Source: an uncultured bacterium (GTDB lineage Bacteria > Myxococcota_A > Polyangia > Polyangiales > Houyiibacteriaceae). From it: a DNA stretch of 64,000 bases. A program made the translations under genes and the position numbers. Positions 53,888-63,552 of this stretch are shown here, piece after piece (position 1 is the stretch's first letter; every line of letters starts with the position of its first letter). The notes beneath the pieces are model-generated. The model was not told the DNA's origin. It worked only from the letters and a program-made list of their open reading frames with translations, and made no database searches. The DNA is taken from NCBI GenBank assembly GCA_938024995.1, contig CALJDU010000006.1, positions 209,052 to 273,051 on the forward strand, written 5' to 3'.

Positions 53888-56656
53888 ATGAGTCGCGAAC
53901 TGACGTACGACGTTCTCCAAGAAGCACGCGACCGCCGCGATCCTGCGTACGGCGCGCTCTTTGTTGAGTACCTCGCGCTTCCAGATCCCGCGGAGAACGC
54001 TCCCGAAGATCCGACCGCTGAAGAGGCGAAGGTGAGGCTCTCGCGGGACGCCTTCACGATGACGAAGCTCCGCGCGGGACAGGTTCGAAACAAGTGGGGC
54101 AAGTCGAAGGCGGAGATCCGGCGGATCCGAACCGAGGCATGGGAAGCGATCGGGGCCGCGAAGTTCCCGCCTCCACGACTGAAGCTGCACACCACTCTCC
54201 TTGAGCTCTATGAAGCGAACGACGAGTGGTCACGCGCGACGCTCCGTCACGTGCTGAAGCACGGCCGCATCGGGTGGGGCATGTGGAAGGGGATGAAGAC
54301 CATCTACAAGCTCGCCGAAGAGCGGCACGACGCCGAGATGTTCGGCCTCCTGACCTGGCGCTTCGACGATGTCTACTCCACCCAGATGATCCACGGCGAG
54401 GTGACCCCCGCGACGTTCGCGTACCTCAAGCGTCGCGCGTGGCGTTACCTCCGCGACGTGGGCCGGACCGTTCCAGAGCTCTACCCGCTCTTCGCGGTCG
54501 AGGTCCTCAAGCACTACCGAAACAAGCGCTACTACTGGGGCGGCACGTGGGTCGCGGGTCGCATCTTCAACTACGGCGCCTACATGAAGAACCGTTGGCT
54601 GCCGAGCGGCATCCCCGACGACATGGCGAGCCGATCGTACCCGGACACCTGGGATCTGGATGAGGCGCCTTTGCTCCGCTTGTTGGAGCAGGCCGAAAAC
54701 GACGACGTCTGCGAGTTCGCGATCCGCGGGCTCCGTCACGGGTTCCCGAAGTCCCTCGAAGACGTGTCGCCCGAGTGGCTCGCGCGTATCGGTGAGCGTC
54801 CGCTCCCAAAGGTGCAGCGCTTCGTCGTCTCGCTCCTCGAGCAAAACCCAAAGTTCCACCTATCGAAGCTCAAGGGTCTCGGGCTGCACGAGCTGGTCGT
54901 CGGCTACCTCCTCAGCAGCGACAGCGATGTCTCGACCTACGCGGTGGAGTACGCCCGCCAATACGCGACCGACCTTGATCTCGATCGCCTCGTGGAGCTC
55001 ATGCTCAAGGGCAACGCAAAGGTCATCGAGTTTGCGAAGGCGCGGCTCGAGAAGCTGACGCCCAAAGACATTGGTCTCGATCGCTTGATCCGCATGCTCG
55101 GCGCGCGAGGCGCGACCTACGAGTTCGCGAAGGCGAAGTTTCGCGCGGGCTTCTCACCCGCCGACCTCACCAAGGACCAGTACGTCGCGCTCCGGCTCAG
55201 CGGAAACGCGCAGACCAAGGTGCTCGAGGAGTTCTACCGCGAGGCCAAGGTCGAGGTGCCGGCGCCGTACCTGGTCGCCCTCGCCGAGAGCGATCGCGTC
55301 AACTCATGGCAGCGGCGGAACATTCTTCAGCAGCTCCAGAAGCGCTCCCCAAGCGAGATCGGGGTTGAGTGGATCAAGGCCGCTGTGATGAACCCGCGCT
55401 ACGCGAACGAGGTTCGCGGTTGGATCTTGCGCGGCATGTTCAAGCCGACTGAGATCGACGTGGAGTGGCTCAAGGGTCTGGTCATGCGCGGGAGCACGCG
55501 CAGCTTCGCCCTCTCGATCCTTGGCAACTCCAAGCTCGTCGTCCCGCGCGACGTTGGGTTCGCTTGGCTCATCACGATGGCGCGTCAGGCGGATCTCACG
55601 CTCAGCCAGTTCGGCCAGAACCACCTCATGCGCTTCTTCGAGCCGGCCGACTTCGGGAGCGATCTCGCGTCGGGGATCGAGAAGCTCTGGTCGCTCACCG
55701 CGGCATCGCAACCCGATGCGGTTCGTCAGTTCACGGCGAACTACCTCATGGCGCACCACCCGCAGCTCGGACCCAGCACGGAGCCCGGTCGCACCTACGG
55801 CATCACGCCGGCGCTCACGAGCGAGGCGTATCCGTTTACGCGCATCCGTCCCTTCTTCGAAGACGCGCAGCCGGCGCTCCGCCGCATGGCGCAGATGATT
55901 GGTCGCTTCGAGTTGATCTCGTGGGATCCGGCGTTCGTCTACGATCTCGCGTCCAGCAAGTACGCCGAGGGTCGGAAGCTCGCGGCACAAGCGCTCCTGA
56001 AGATCGGCGACGCCGATGCGGATCCGCGCCTCGTCCCACCGGCGTCGTGGCTGACCGCACCGCGCGTCTTTGGGCTGGCCGAGAGCCGCATGAAGGCGAC
56101 CCGGGAGATCGCGCTCACGTTGATTCGTCGTCACTACAAAGCGCTCGGTGGTGCGGAGAAGCTCGCGTGGTTGATGGAGAGCCCTGACCGCGAGGTGCGG
56201 CTCTTCGCGGTTCGCCTGCTCTGGGATCAGCACCGACCGCTCCCATTGGGGGTCGCGCGCGAAGAAGAGCAGCGCTTCGAATCACGCGACGCCCTTCAGC
56301 ATTTCCTGCGAACGATTCTCTTTGGTCTCCCGCCGGGTCGTATGGAGCGACGCGAAGGGTTCGGAGATGCGCTTCCGGATCGCGCGCTCCCCGCGAGCGT
56401 AGCCAAGCGACGTCTCGTCGAGGTGGTGCGGGACATGAGCGTGCTCTCGTCCGATTTCGCCGAGATCGCGGTCCCCGTGCTCGTCGAGTTCATGGAGTCT
56501 CAAGCGCTCGGTGAGTGGCAAGCCTGCGCCGCGGCGCTCGCGCGGATCCGCGCCGCGCACCCCACCGTCTACCCCGACGTGTTGCCACCCGCTCTCGAAC
56601 CGCAAACACCGGCGCCTGCAGGCGCTGCTCTCAACGCCGCCGGAGGTGACGCATGA
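53888..56656 (+). CDS. giant-operon protein 1: alpha-helical repeat protein
   Basis: A 922-residue soluble protein with no signal or membrane segment. Residues 1-300 contain a charged helical block and the motif-like stretch TFAYLKRRAWRYLRDVGRT...YPLFAVEVLKHYRNKRYYWGGTWVAGRIFNYGAY (about 176-230), rich in aromatic and basic residues. The rest is HEAT-like solenoid (e.g. SSDSDVSTYAVEYARQYA, GNAKVIEFAKARLE, ESPDREVRLFAVRLLWD). It ends in a disordered Pro/Ala tail. No family is recognised by eye. The stop overlaps the next start (ATGA). Confidence 0.85.
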   Translation: MSRELTYDVLQEARDRRDPAYGALFVEYLALPDPAENAPEDPTAEEAKVRLSRDAFTMTKLRAGQVRNKWGKSKAEIRRIRTEAWEAIGAAKFPPPRLKLHTTLLELYEANDEWSRATLRHVLKHGRIGWGMWKGMKTIYKLAEERHDAEMFGLLTWRFDDVYSTQMIHGEVTPATFAYLKRRAWRYLRDVGRTVPELYPLFAVEVLKHYRNKRYYWGGTWVAGRIFNYGAYMKNRWLPSGIPDDMASRSYPDTWDLDEAPLLRLLEQAENDDVCEFAIRGLRHGFPKSLEDVSPEWLARIGERPLPKVQRFVVSLLEQNPKFHLSKLKGLGLHELVVGYLLSSDSDVSTYAVEYARQYATDLDLDRLVELMLKGNAKVIEFAKARLEKLTPKDIGLDRLIRMLGARGATYEFAKAKFRAGFSPADLTKDQYVALRLSGNAQTKVLEEFYREAKVEVPAPYLVALAESDRVNSWQRRNILQQLQKRSPSEIGVEWIKAAVMNPRYANEVRGWILRGMFKPTEIDVEWLKGLVMRGSTRSFALSILGNSKLVVPRDVGFAWLITMARQADLTLSQFGQNHLMRFFEPADFGSDLASGIEKLWSLTAASQPDAVRQFTANYLMAHHPQLGPSTEPGRTYGITPALTSEAYPFTRIRPFFEDAQPALRRMAQMIGRFELISWDPAFVYDLASSKYAEGRKLAAQALLKIGDADADPRLVPPASWLTAPRVFGLAESRMKATREIALTLIRRHYKALGGAEKLAWLMESPDREVRLFAVRLLWDQHRPLPLGVAREEEQRFESRDALQHFLRTILFGLPPGRMERREGFGDALPDRALPASVAKRRLVEVVRDMSVLSSDFAEIAVPVLVEFMESQALGEWQACAAALARIRAAHPTVYPDVLPPALEPQTPAPAGAALNAAGGDA

Positions 56657-59600
56657 TCCCGATGAACCGAGCCGAGTTTGAGCTGGTCAAACAGGGCAAG
56701 AAGATCCGCGCGATCAAGGCATACCGCGACCGTACCGGTGCGTCGCTGAGCCAAGCGAAAGCTGTGATCGACAGCGGCAAGTGGAACGAGACCGGCATCG
56801 CCGAGGGAGGCGGGGCAGCTCCGTCGCTCGGCGGCAAGCGCGCGATGAACCGTGCGGAGTTCGAGCTGGTGCGGAGCGGAAAGATCATCGACGCGATCAA
56901 GGCGTACCGCGCGCGAACCTTTACGAGCCTCTCGCAGGCCAAGGCCGTCGTCGAAAGCGGCGTCTGGAACGAAGGCGGGGTCGCGTCTGGAGCGTCCGAG
57001 GCGTCCGGTTCGGCTCCGGCGGCTGCCCCGAAGCCCGCCTCTTCGGCGCCCCGCGCCGCGGCTCCGCAAACCGTGGGCGACTTCGGTCCGCACTACGAGC
57101 GTCCCCTCGCGGTCGCGACGAGCCCGACTTCCGGTCTCATCGCGATCGGCGGCGTCCGGACGCTCCCCACCCCAGTTGCGTCCACCGTCCACCTGCTCTC
57201 GCGCGACTACGAATCCGTCGCGCGTCACACCATCGGGCGTCCGGTCACCGCGCTCGCGTTCCTCAACGATCAGCTCTTGCTCGTGGGCGGCCAAGACGGA
57301 TCGCTCAACGTGGTCGGCGCCGGTGGCGAGAGCCTCCCGGCGGTCTCGATTCATCACGAAGAGGTCACCAGCATCGCGGCTTTCGGCGGCGAACATGTCG
57401 CGACGGTCGGCGCGGACGGACATCTTCGTCTCTTCCGCATCACGGGGGGCGGCGCCTTCGAAGAAGTGGCGAACCGAGAGCTCTCGGAGCGCGCGCTTCG
57501 CGCCGTTGGTTTTGCTCCAGACGGGAAGACCGTGGCCTGCGCGGGAGACGACGGAGTCGTTCGCTCGCTCAAGCTCGACGCCCTCGATGCTGAGCCGCGC
57601 GAGATGCCGGTCAGCACAGAGAAGAAGTCACGCGGCGCCGTATACTCGCTCGCGTTTACCGATGACGGTCGCGTCATCGCGGGCTGCGCAGATGGGTCCA
57701 TTCAGCTCTGCTTCCTCTCCGGTGATCCAACGCCGGAGGATCGCTCCCGCAAGGCCGAGCACGAGTCCAAGGTCATCGCGCTCTTCGAGACACCGGTCCT
57801 GCTCTCCGATGCCAACCGCCGGTTGCCCCGTCGCCTGGTCTCCATCAGCGCGGACGGCGCCGCGAAGCTCTGGGACCTCGACAGCAAACGTCGACCCAAG
57901 ACGGTCGCGCTCTCGGGTTCGCCGACCGCCGCGACCTTCATGGCGCCGCGTGACGGAGCATCCGCGTCGCTTCGGGGCGGCGCGCTCGTCGTCGTCAACC
58001 GCGCGCGGCAGCTCGCGAAGCACCCCATCTCGGAAGCGCCCGAGCTGGGCGGCGCGAAGCGCCTCGGCTCTCGTTTCGAGAAGCTGAAGAGCGACCTCGA
58101 GCCGAAAAAGAAGGTGGAGGTCCAGCTCGCCGCGGTGACCGAGTTGACCTCGCTCGCCGAAGACGAGGCGCGGGTGCTCCTTGATCGCGCGCTGACCGCC
58201 AAGGACGCTTCGGTCCGCGCCGCGTCCGCTCGCGCGATGGGGTCGACGGCGCGCCGCCTCTCGCGTCCTGCGCTTCGTGTGGCGCTGAGCGACGCCGACG
58301 AGACCGTTCGCTTCGCCGCGTACGATGCCCTCGTTGAGCTCGAGAAGGACACGCCGCTCGCTCCGGTTCGCGCAGCGCTCAGCAGCTCGCAACACGACGT
58401 GCGCGTCCGCGCGGTCGAGGCGCTGCCTCTGTTGCGCGCAGCCTCGCCTTTGGTTCCCGCGCTCGTCGCGGGCGCGCTCAAGGATAAGCACGAGTCCGTC
58501 CGCGCGAAGGCGCTCGACGCGCTCTACTCGCTGGAGCCGAGCGGCTCGGTCGAGCCGGTTCGCATCGCGCTGGCGCGCGGAGCGGAGGACATTCGACTCG
58601 AGGCGCTCTTGCGCTTGGGTCGCGCGGGCCAGACGCGCGAAGGTGTGGGGCGAGAGCTGGTCGAGGCCGCGCTCGACGATGCGCAGCTCTCGCTACGTTC
58701 CGCCGCGTTCACGATCGCGATCGCCTCTCGTGGTCGACTCGCGACCGCGCTTCGTCACGCGGACCCGGCGCTCGCGGACGAGCTCGACGCGGCCGAGAAG
58801 CACGGCAGCTTCGGCGACGGCGCGACCGGGGCCCCGACCGATGAAGACAAGCAACCGCTCTTCGCCGCGCTGACCTGCCGCAACACGGACGTCGCGTTGC
58901 GCGCCGCGCGAGGTCTCGGCGTTCTGGGTGATCACCGAAGCGTAGGCGCCTTGCTTCAGCTCAGCCGAGAGCCAGACGCCGCGGTTCGACGCGCCGCGAT
59001 CGGCGCCATCAAGAAGACGATGATCGCGATCCCGAGCGATGACCGTCTCGGCGCGCGTCTCGAGTGGTTGCTCGATGATGACTCCGCGGAGGTTCGGACT
59101 GACGCGTGGGACGCGCTGGTCGAGGCCCGCGGAAAGACGGGGCTCGCGGAGCTCGATCTCGCCGAGCTCGCGCTTCGCTGCGCCAGCCAGGACGTCCGCT
59201 TGCGCGCGCAGAAGACGCTCGTCGAGTTCGGCGGCAGCGGGCGCTACGCGAAGGAGACCGCGTTGATCGGGCGCGCTGACGATCTCCTCGGCGAGGCGCT
59301 CGACGATGAAGCCGCGACCGTCCGTTCGGAAGCGCTCAAGACGTTGCTCGCGTGGAGCTCGGGCGACGATGGGATGACCCGGGCCGCGGTCAAGCGCGCC
59401 GCGCAGAGTCGTCACGCCGATATCCGGACCAAGATCGTGAGCCAGCTCGGTCCGGACGTGGACTGGCAAAATGAGCTCCTGCTTTCGCTCTGCCGCGACG
59501 CCTCGGCGAACGTGGGTCGAGCGGCCTACGTTTCGCTCACGACGAAGAAGGGGCAGCCGCTTCCCTCGTTCCCGTCCTCAGTGACGCTCGCAGCGCTTGC

Positions 59601-62600
59601 GTCGCCGCGCCCCGAGGTCCGCGCCTTCGCGCTGGACGGCACAAAGACGAGCACGGACGCCGCGGTGGTGACGCGCATCCGCGAGCTGATCGAGGACGAT
59701 CGCGAGGTCGTACACCTCGCCGCGATCGTCGCGCTGGACCGGCTCGCGCCGAACGACGCGAGCGGCTTCGCGACCGCGTTCGCGAGCATCTTCTACGGCC
59801 TTCGGGTCCGCGCGATGGAGCTCTGTGGTCGTCGCCGTGACGCGCGCGCTCTGTCGCCCGCGAAGGCGTTCCTCTCCATCCCCAAGACTCACCTCTCGCG
59901 CCCGACCGAGCCCCTTCGTCAGCGCGCGGCTCGAGCGCTCGCGGATGTGGGACACGCCTCAGCGATGCCGTTCTTAGTCGGTCTCCTGGACGACGAAGAT
60001 CCGCTCATCCGCGAGACCGCCGCGCGTGGTCTCGCGACCGCGGCGCGCCCGAACAACGTTCAGCCGCTCGTCGACGCGATGGCGCATGCCGATCTGCCTG
60101 TGCGGAGCTGGGTGGCCGAAGGGCTCGCGCGCCTGGGTGACGATCGCGCGCTCCCGGTTCTCACCGGAACCCTCAGCCACAACCACCGTCCGCTCCGGAT
60201 GGGCGCGGTGATGGGTATGGTCGCGCTGGGGCCTGACGGCGTTCGCGGGATGCTCCGGGCGCTCGATGACGACGACCGCGAGATCCAAGACCTCGTGTTC
60301 GGCGTGATCGTCGCGCGCGACGTGGAGCTCGCGAAAGCGGGCAAGGCGCCCGACCTCTTGACCAGCGCGCTCTCATCGAAGAACCCCGAGATCCGCTTCA
60401 CGGCCGCGCGCTTGCTCGAGGCGCGACCGTCTCCGGAGCAGACGCACGAGATCGCGAAGCAACTGGTCGGTCCGCGGCACCTTGAGCGCCAAGCGGACAT
60501 GAAGGACTGGCCTGAGAACCAAGACGCGTTGCTCAACATCATCGTGTCGTCGCTCGCGAGCGACAATCCCGCCCAGCGATACGCCGCCGCGCAGGTCGTC
60601 GCGGTTCGCTCTCAGCCCATGGTGTTCTGGCGCGAAGCAGCACACCTGGGCGGCCCGCGGGTGTCCAGTGCGCTTCGGATCCCGCACACGAACTGGGCGA
60701 ACGAACCGAAGCAGCCGCGCAAGCGTGGCTGGATCCGCGCGCTCTTCAGTCGTCGCGAGCTCGAGACCACCAACGTCCCAGAGCTCGTCTTCGGGACATA
60801 CGCCGGTCTCGTCCGGCAAGCTCCCGCCTCTGGCGAGAACGACACCACCCATCGCGTCCGACGCGACGCGATCAAGCGTCTCGGCGCGCTCAGCGGCGCG
60901 GTCGGACAAGACGCCGTCATGCCGGTGCTGCGTCGCGCCTTGAGCGACCCTCATAACCTCGTCCGCAAGGCCTCGGTCACGGCGATCCGTGGTCTCTACG
61001 AAGAGAGCTCGCTTGAGCCGCTCGACCTCATGCTCCGCTCGTCCGCAGCGGACGTCGGCAAGTCCGCGGTCGACGAAGCGCTCACCCGCGCGATCGCCGG
61101 AGACGAGGCCGCGGCGGCCTTGGTTCGCGGCGCCGTCAACGCGCCCCACCCGGATGTTCGCAAGCACTGCATGATGAAGCTGCCGCGTCTGTACGAAGCG
61201 AACAGCCTCGAGCCGTGGTTCGTCGCGCTGGAGAGCCGCTACACGGATGTACGTCTCGGCGTCGTCGATCGCCTCGCGCAAGCCCGTGACCCGCGCGTCG
61301 CCGATGCGCTCTCTCGCGCGCTCGAGAGCGACCACGATGATCTGCGTCTCAAGGCCGCGGTCGCCTTGGCGCGTCGTGGTGACGCGCGGACCGTCGACGT
61401 CCTGTCGGGGATGCTCCACAACGAGCAGCAGCGCGTCGCGCGTTCCGCGCTCAACGCGCTCCTGACCTTGAGCCAGGCACGCCCCGAAGACGAGGATCGC
61501 GGCGCGCGCCAGGCGGCTGCCTCCCTCGCCTTTGCGAACCGACTGGAAGACGACCCCGATCAGACCGCCGATAAGACCGCGCTGATCGACGCGCTCGCGC
61601 GGGTGGGTCACGAAGCCGGCGGCGATGTGCTCCTGGCGTTGGTCCGAGGGGAGGACGTGGCGCTTCGAGCCCGGGCGATTCCGGCGCTCTTCACGATCGC
61701 GACGGACCCCGCGCGAGGGGTGCGCGAGTACCCGGACGGCACCAAGCGCCCGAAGATGCGAGACGCCCTGGCGCTCCAGTACGCTGAAGTGATCGCGGAA
61801 TCGGACGACGCGCCGACGCGGCAGCGCGTGATCCCAATGCTTCGCAACGTCGAAGACAAGGGCGCAGAGACGCTGCTCGGAACGCTCGTTGAGGATCGCA
61901 ATGTCGACGTCCGCGTGCAGGCCTGTGAAGCGCTCGCTTTCCGCGCTCGCTACGCAGAAGGAGCGACCCTCGGCGCGCTCTCGACGACTCTTCGAGGTGG
62001 GGCGCGTGAGCTGGTGTTGCCCGCCGCCGAAGGCATGGCGCAGCGTAAGCGCAAGGAAGCGTTCCGACCGCTGCTGCTCGTCTACAAAGCAGGAGAGCAG
62101 CACGAGCGGAAGCGCGCCATCGCGGCGCTCGGTGAGCTCGGTGACGCGCGCGCGCTCGAGGAACTCGAGATCTTGGTTGACCCAACCGCGGAGCTTGAGC
62201 CCTTTGATCGCGAGCTCGCGCCCGACGCGCTGACCGCGCTTGGACGGATGCTGCCTTCACTCGACGACCCCGAACCGTTGGGCCGCGTCCGCGAGATCGT
62301 GGAGCGCCAAGCGCTGCAGGGGAACTCGACCTATCGGGCGGCGGCGATGCGCGGTCTTCGTTACGCCGGCGACGAGCGCTCACGCGGTCTCCTCGAGCGC
62401 GTCGCGGTGGACCAGTACGAAGACGGCCACGCGCGCCAGACCGCGACCAATCTGTTGATCGGTATGAAGCACCGCAGCTCAGAGAGCGTGTTCGCGGATC
62501 TACTCTTGGTGAGCGACCGGCGATTGCGCGGCCTCGGCTTGACCGGTCTCAAGGCGCTCTTCCCGGACGACCTCACGCGGGTTTATCTGCACGCGCTCAA

Positions 62601-63552
62601 GAGCACCGCGAGCGACATGACGGGACCGGCGGCTTCGTACTTGGCGAAACATGGTGATCCCCAGACGTTGGTCGGTGGCTTCAAGAGCATTGGCAACAAC
62701 GGCGTTCGCCGCTCGCTCCGGCGCGGTTTGGTTCGCCGCTCCGCGTACCCCGCAGACGCGATGAACGCGATCTTGAACGGCGACTACCACGACGCGCTCT
62801 TTGACGTCGTCGCGATGGCCGCGGCCTCGGGCGAGACGTTCTCCGCGTTGACCACGGCTGGGCGCACCGCCGCGGCGCAGTTCGCGAAGCTGAAGACCAG
62901 CGGCGCCAACGCGACGGAGGTGACGCGAGCGGCCACCGCGTGGCAGTTCGCCGTGTATTCCGCCGAGACCTCTGCGCTCGCGACCGAGACGCTCGGCAAC
63001 AAGGACGCCCCGATGCTGGTCGTCCAAGCCGCCGTGCGTCGCGTCGCGCGCGACGGTGGAGCCAACGCGCGAGCACTGATCACACCGTTCCTCGGTGACT
63101 CCCGTCCAGAGATTCGCGCCGCCGCGAGCGCGGCGATCGCGGACCTCGTGCCGAGCGATGCAGGCAAGGTGCTCGAGTCGTTGACCGTGCCCGACCCCTC
63201 AGCGGTCGCGCCGCTCATCCGGAAGTCGCTCGACGCCTCGACCGACCTCCTCCGCGGTAAGCGACGCGCGATCGCGCTTCCGATCGCGATCGCAGACAAG
63301 CGGCTGGCGTCGTTGACGGAGCTCGCGAAGCAGTCCGGAAAGGACGCCTCGCGCTTGGCCGCCATCGCGTCGCTCGGGCGCCTCGCGGGCGAAGGTGCCG
63401 TCGCGGTTCTCGAGGGGATCCTCGCGAACGCCAGCGAAGACTCCGACGTGCGCGGAGCCGCGTTCCGCGCTTTGCGGCGCGCGCAACGCATCGCGGCGAA
63501 AGCGGAGAAGTACGCCACAGAGAAATCCGATGATCGAGGAGGCTCCCAATGA
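56653..63552 (+). CDS. giant-operon protein 2: L7/L12-like, WD40-like and HEAT solenoid
   Basis: A 2,299-residue cytoplasmic protein. N-terminal modules at about 4-45 and 65-106 share MNRAEFELV...AIKAYR.RT..SLSQAKAV(I/V).SG.WNE; the K-x-Y-R-x-x-T-x-x-S-L-x-x-A-K core matches the C-terminal fold of ribosomal protein L7/L12. A WD40-like propeller follows (about 140-470, e.g. GKTVACAGDDGVVRSLKL, GAAKLWDLDSK). From about 490 to the end is a HEAT solenoid with many R-x-x-A-x-x-A-L repeats. GGAGGT at 56642-56647 and the ATGA overlap support this start and coupling. No enzyme motif is visible. Confidence 0.88.
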   Translation: MIPMNRAEFELVKQGKKIRAIKAYRDRTGASLSQAKAVIDSGKWNETGIAEGGGAAPSLGGKRAMNRAEFELVRSGKIIDAIKAYRARTFTSLSQAKAVVESGVWNEGGVASGASEASGSAPAAAPKPASSAPRAAAPQTVGDFGPHYERPLAVATSPTSGLIAIGGVRTLPTPVASTVHLLSRDYESVARHTIGRPVTALAFLNDQLLLVGGQDGSLNVVGAGGESLPAVSIHHEEVTSIAAFGGEHVATVGADGHLRLFRITGGGAFEEVANRELSERALRAVGFAPDGKTVACAGDDGVVRSLKLDALDAEPREMPVSTEKKSRGAVYSLAFTDDGRVIAGCADGSIQLCFLSGDPTPEDRSRKAEHESKVIALFETPVLLSDANRRLPRRLVSISADGAAKLWDLDSKRRPKTVALSGSPTAATFMAPRDGASASLRGGALVVVNRARQLAKHPISEAPELGGAKRLGSRFEKLKSDLEPKKKVEVQLAAVTELTSLAEDEARVLLDRALTAKDASVRAASARAMGSTARRLSRPALRVALSDADETVRFAAYDALVELEKDTPLAPVRAALSSSQHDVRVRAVEALPLLRAASPLVPALVAGALKDKHESVRAKALDALYSLEPSGSVEPVRIALARGAEDIRLEALLRLGRAGQTREGVGRELVEAALDDAQLSLRSAAFTIAIASRGRLATALRHADPALADELDAAEKHGSFGDGATGAPTDEDKQPLFAALTCRNTDVALRAARGLGVLGDHRSVGALLQLSREPDAAVRRAAIGAIKKTMIAIPSDDRLGARLEWLLDDDSAEVRTDAWDALVEARGKTGLAELDLAELALRCASQDVRLRAQKTLVEFGGSGRYAKETALIGRADDLLGEALDDEAATVRSEALKTLLAWSSGDDGMTRAAVKRAAQSRHADIRTKIVSQLGPDVDWQNELLLSLCRDASANVGRAAYVSLTTKKGQPLPSFPSSVTLAALASPRPEVRAFALDGTKTSTDAAVVTRIRELIEDDREVVHLAAIVALDRLAPNDASGFATAFASIFYGLRVRAMELCGRRRDARALSPAKAFLSIPKTHLSRPTEPLRQRAARALADVGHASAMPFLVGLLDDEDPLIRETAARGLATAARPNNVQPLVDAMAHADLPVRSWVAEGLARLGDDRALPVLTGTLSHNHRPLRMGAVMGMVALGPDGVRGMLRALDDDDREIQDLVFGVIVARDVELAKAGKAPDLLTSALSSKNPEIRFTAARLLEARPSPEQTHEIAKQLVGPRHLERQADMKDWPENQDALLNIIVSSLASDNPAQRYAAAQVVAVRSQPMVFWREAAHLGGPRVSSALRIPHTNWANEPKQPRKRGWIRALFSRRELETTNVPELVFGTYAGLVRQAPASGENDTTHRVRRDAIKRLGALSGAVGQDAVMPVLRRALSDPHNLVRKASVTAIRGLYEESSLEPLDLMLRSSAADVGKSAVDEALTRAIAGDEAAAALVRGAVNAPHPDVRKHCMMKLPRLYEANSLEPWFVALESRYTDVRLGVVDRLAQARDPRVADALSRALESDHDDLRLKAAVALARRGDARTVDVLSGMLHNEQQRVARSALNALLTLSQARPEDEDRGARQAAASLAFANRLEDDPDQTADKTALIDALARVGHEAGGDVLLALVRGEDVALRARAIPALFTIATDPARGVREYPDGTKRPKMRDALALQYAEVIAESDDAPTRQRVIPMLRNVEDKGAETLLGTLVEDRNVDVRVQACEALAFRARYAEGATLGALSTTLRGGARELVLPAAEGMAQRKRKEAFRPLLLVYKAGEQHERKRAIAALGELGDARALEELEILVDPTAELEPFDRELAPDALTALGRMLPSLDDPEPLGRVREIVERQALQGNSTYRAAAMRGLRYAGDERSRGLLERVAVDQYEDGHARQTATNLLIGMKHRSSESVFADLLLVSDRRLRGLGLTGLKALFPDDLTRVYLHALKSTASDMTGPAASYLAKHGDPQTLVGGFKSIGNNGVRRSLRRGLVRRSAYPADAMNAILNGDYHDALFDVVAMAAASGETFSALTTAGRTAAAQFAKLKTSGANATEVTRAATAWQFAVYSAETSALATETLGNKDAPMLVVQAAVRRVARDGGANARALITPFLGDSRPEIRAAASAAIADLVPSDAGKVLESLTVPDPSAVAPLIRKSLDASTDLLRGKRRAIALPIAIADKRLASLTELAKQSGKDASRLAAIASLGRLAGEGAVAVLEGILANASEDSDVRGAAFRALRRAQRIAAKAEKYATEKSDDRGGSQ

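Noticed and set aside
53777..54190. 137-codon minus-strand frame in the spacer before giant-operon protein 1
   Set aside because: No ribosome-binding site or domain, and most of it lies antisense to the supported gene starting at 53888.
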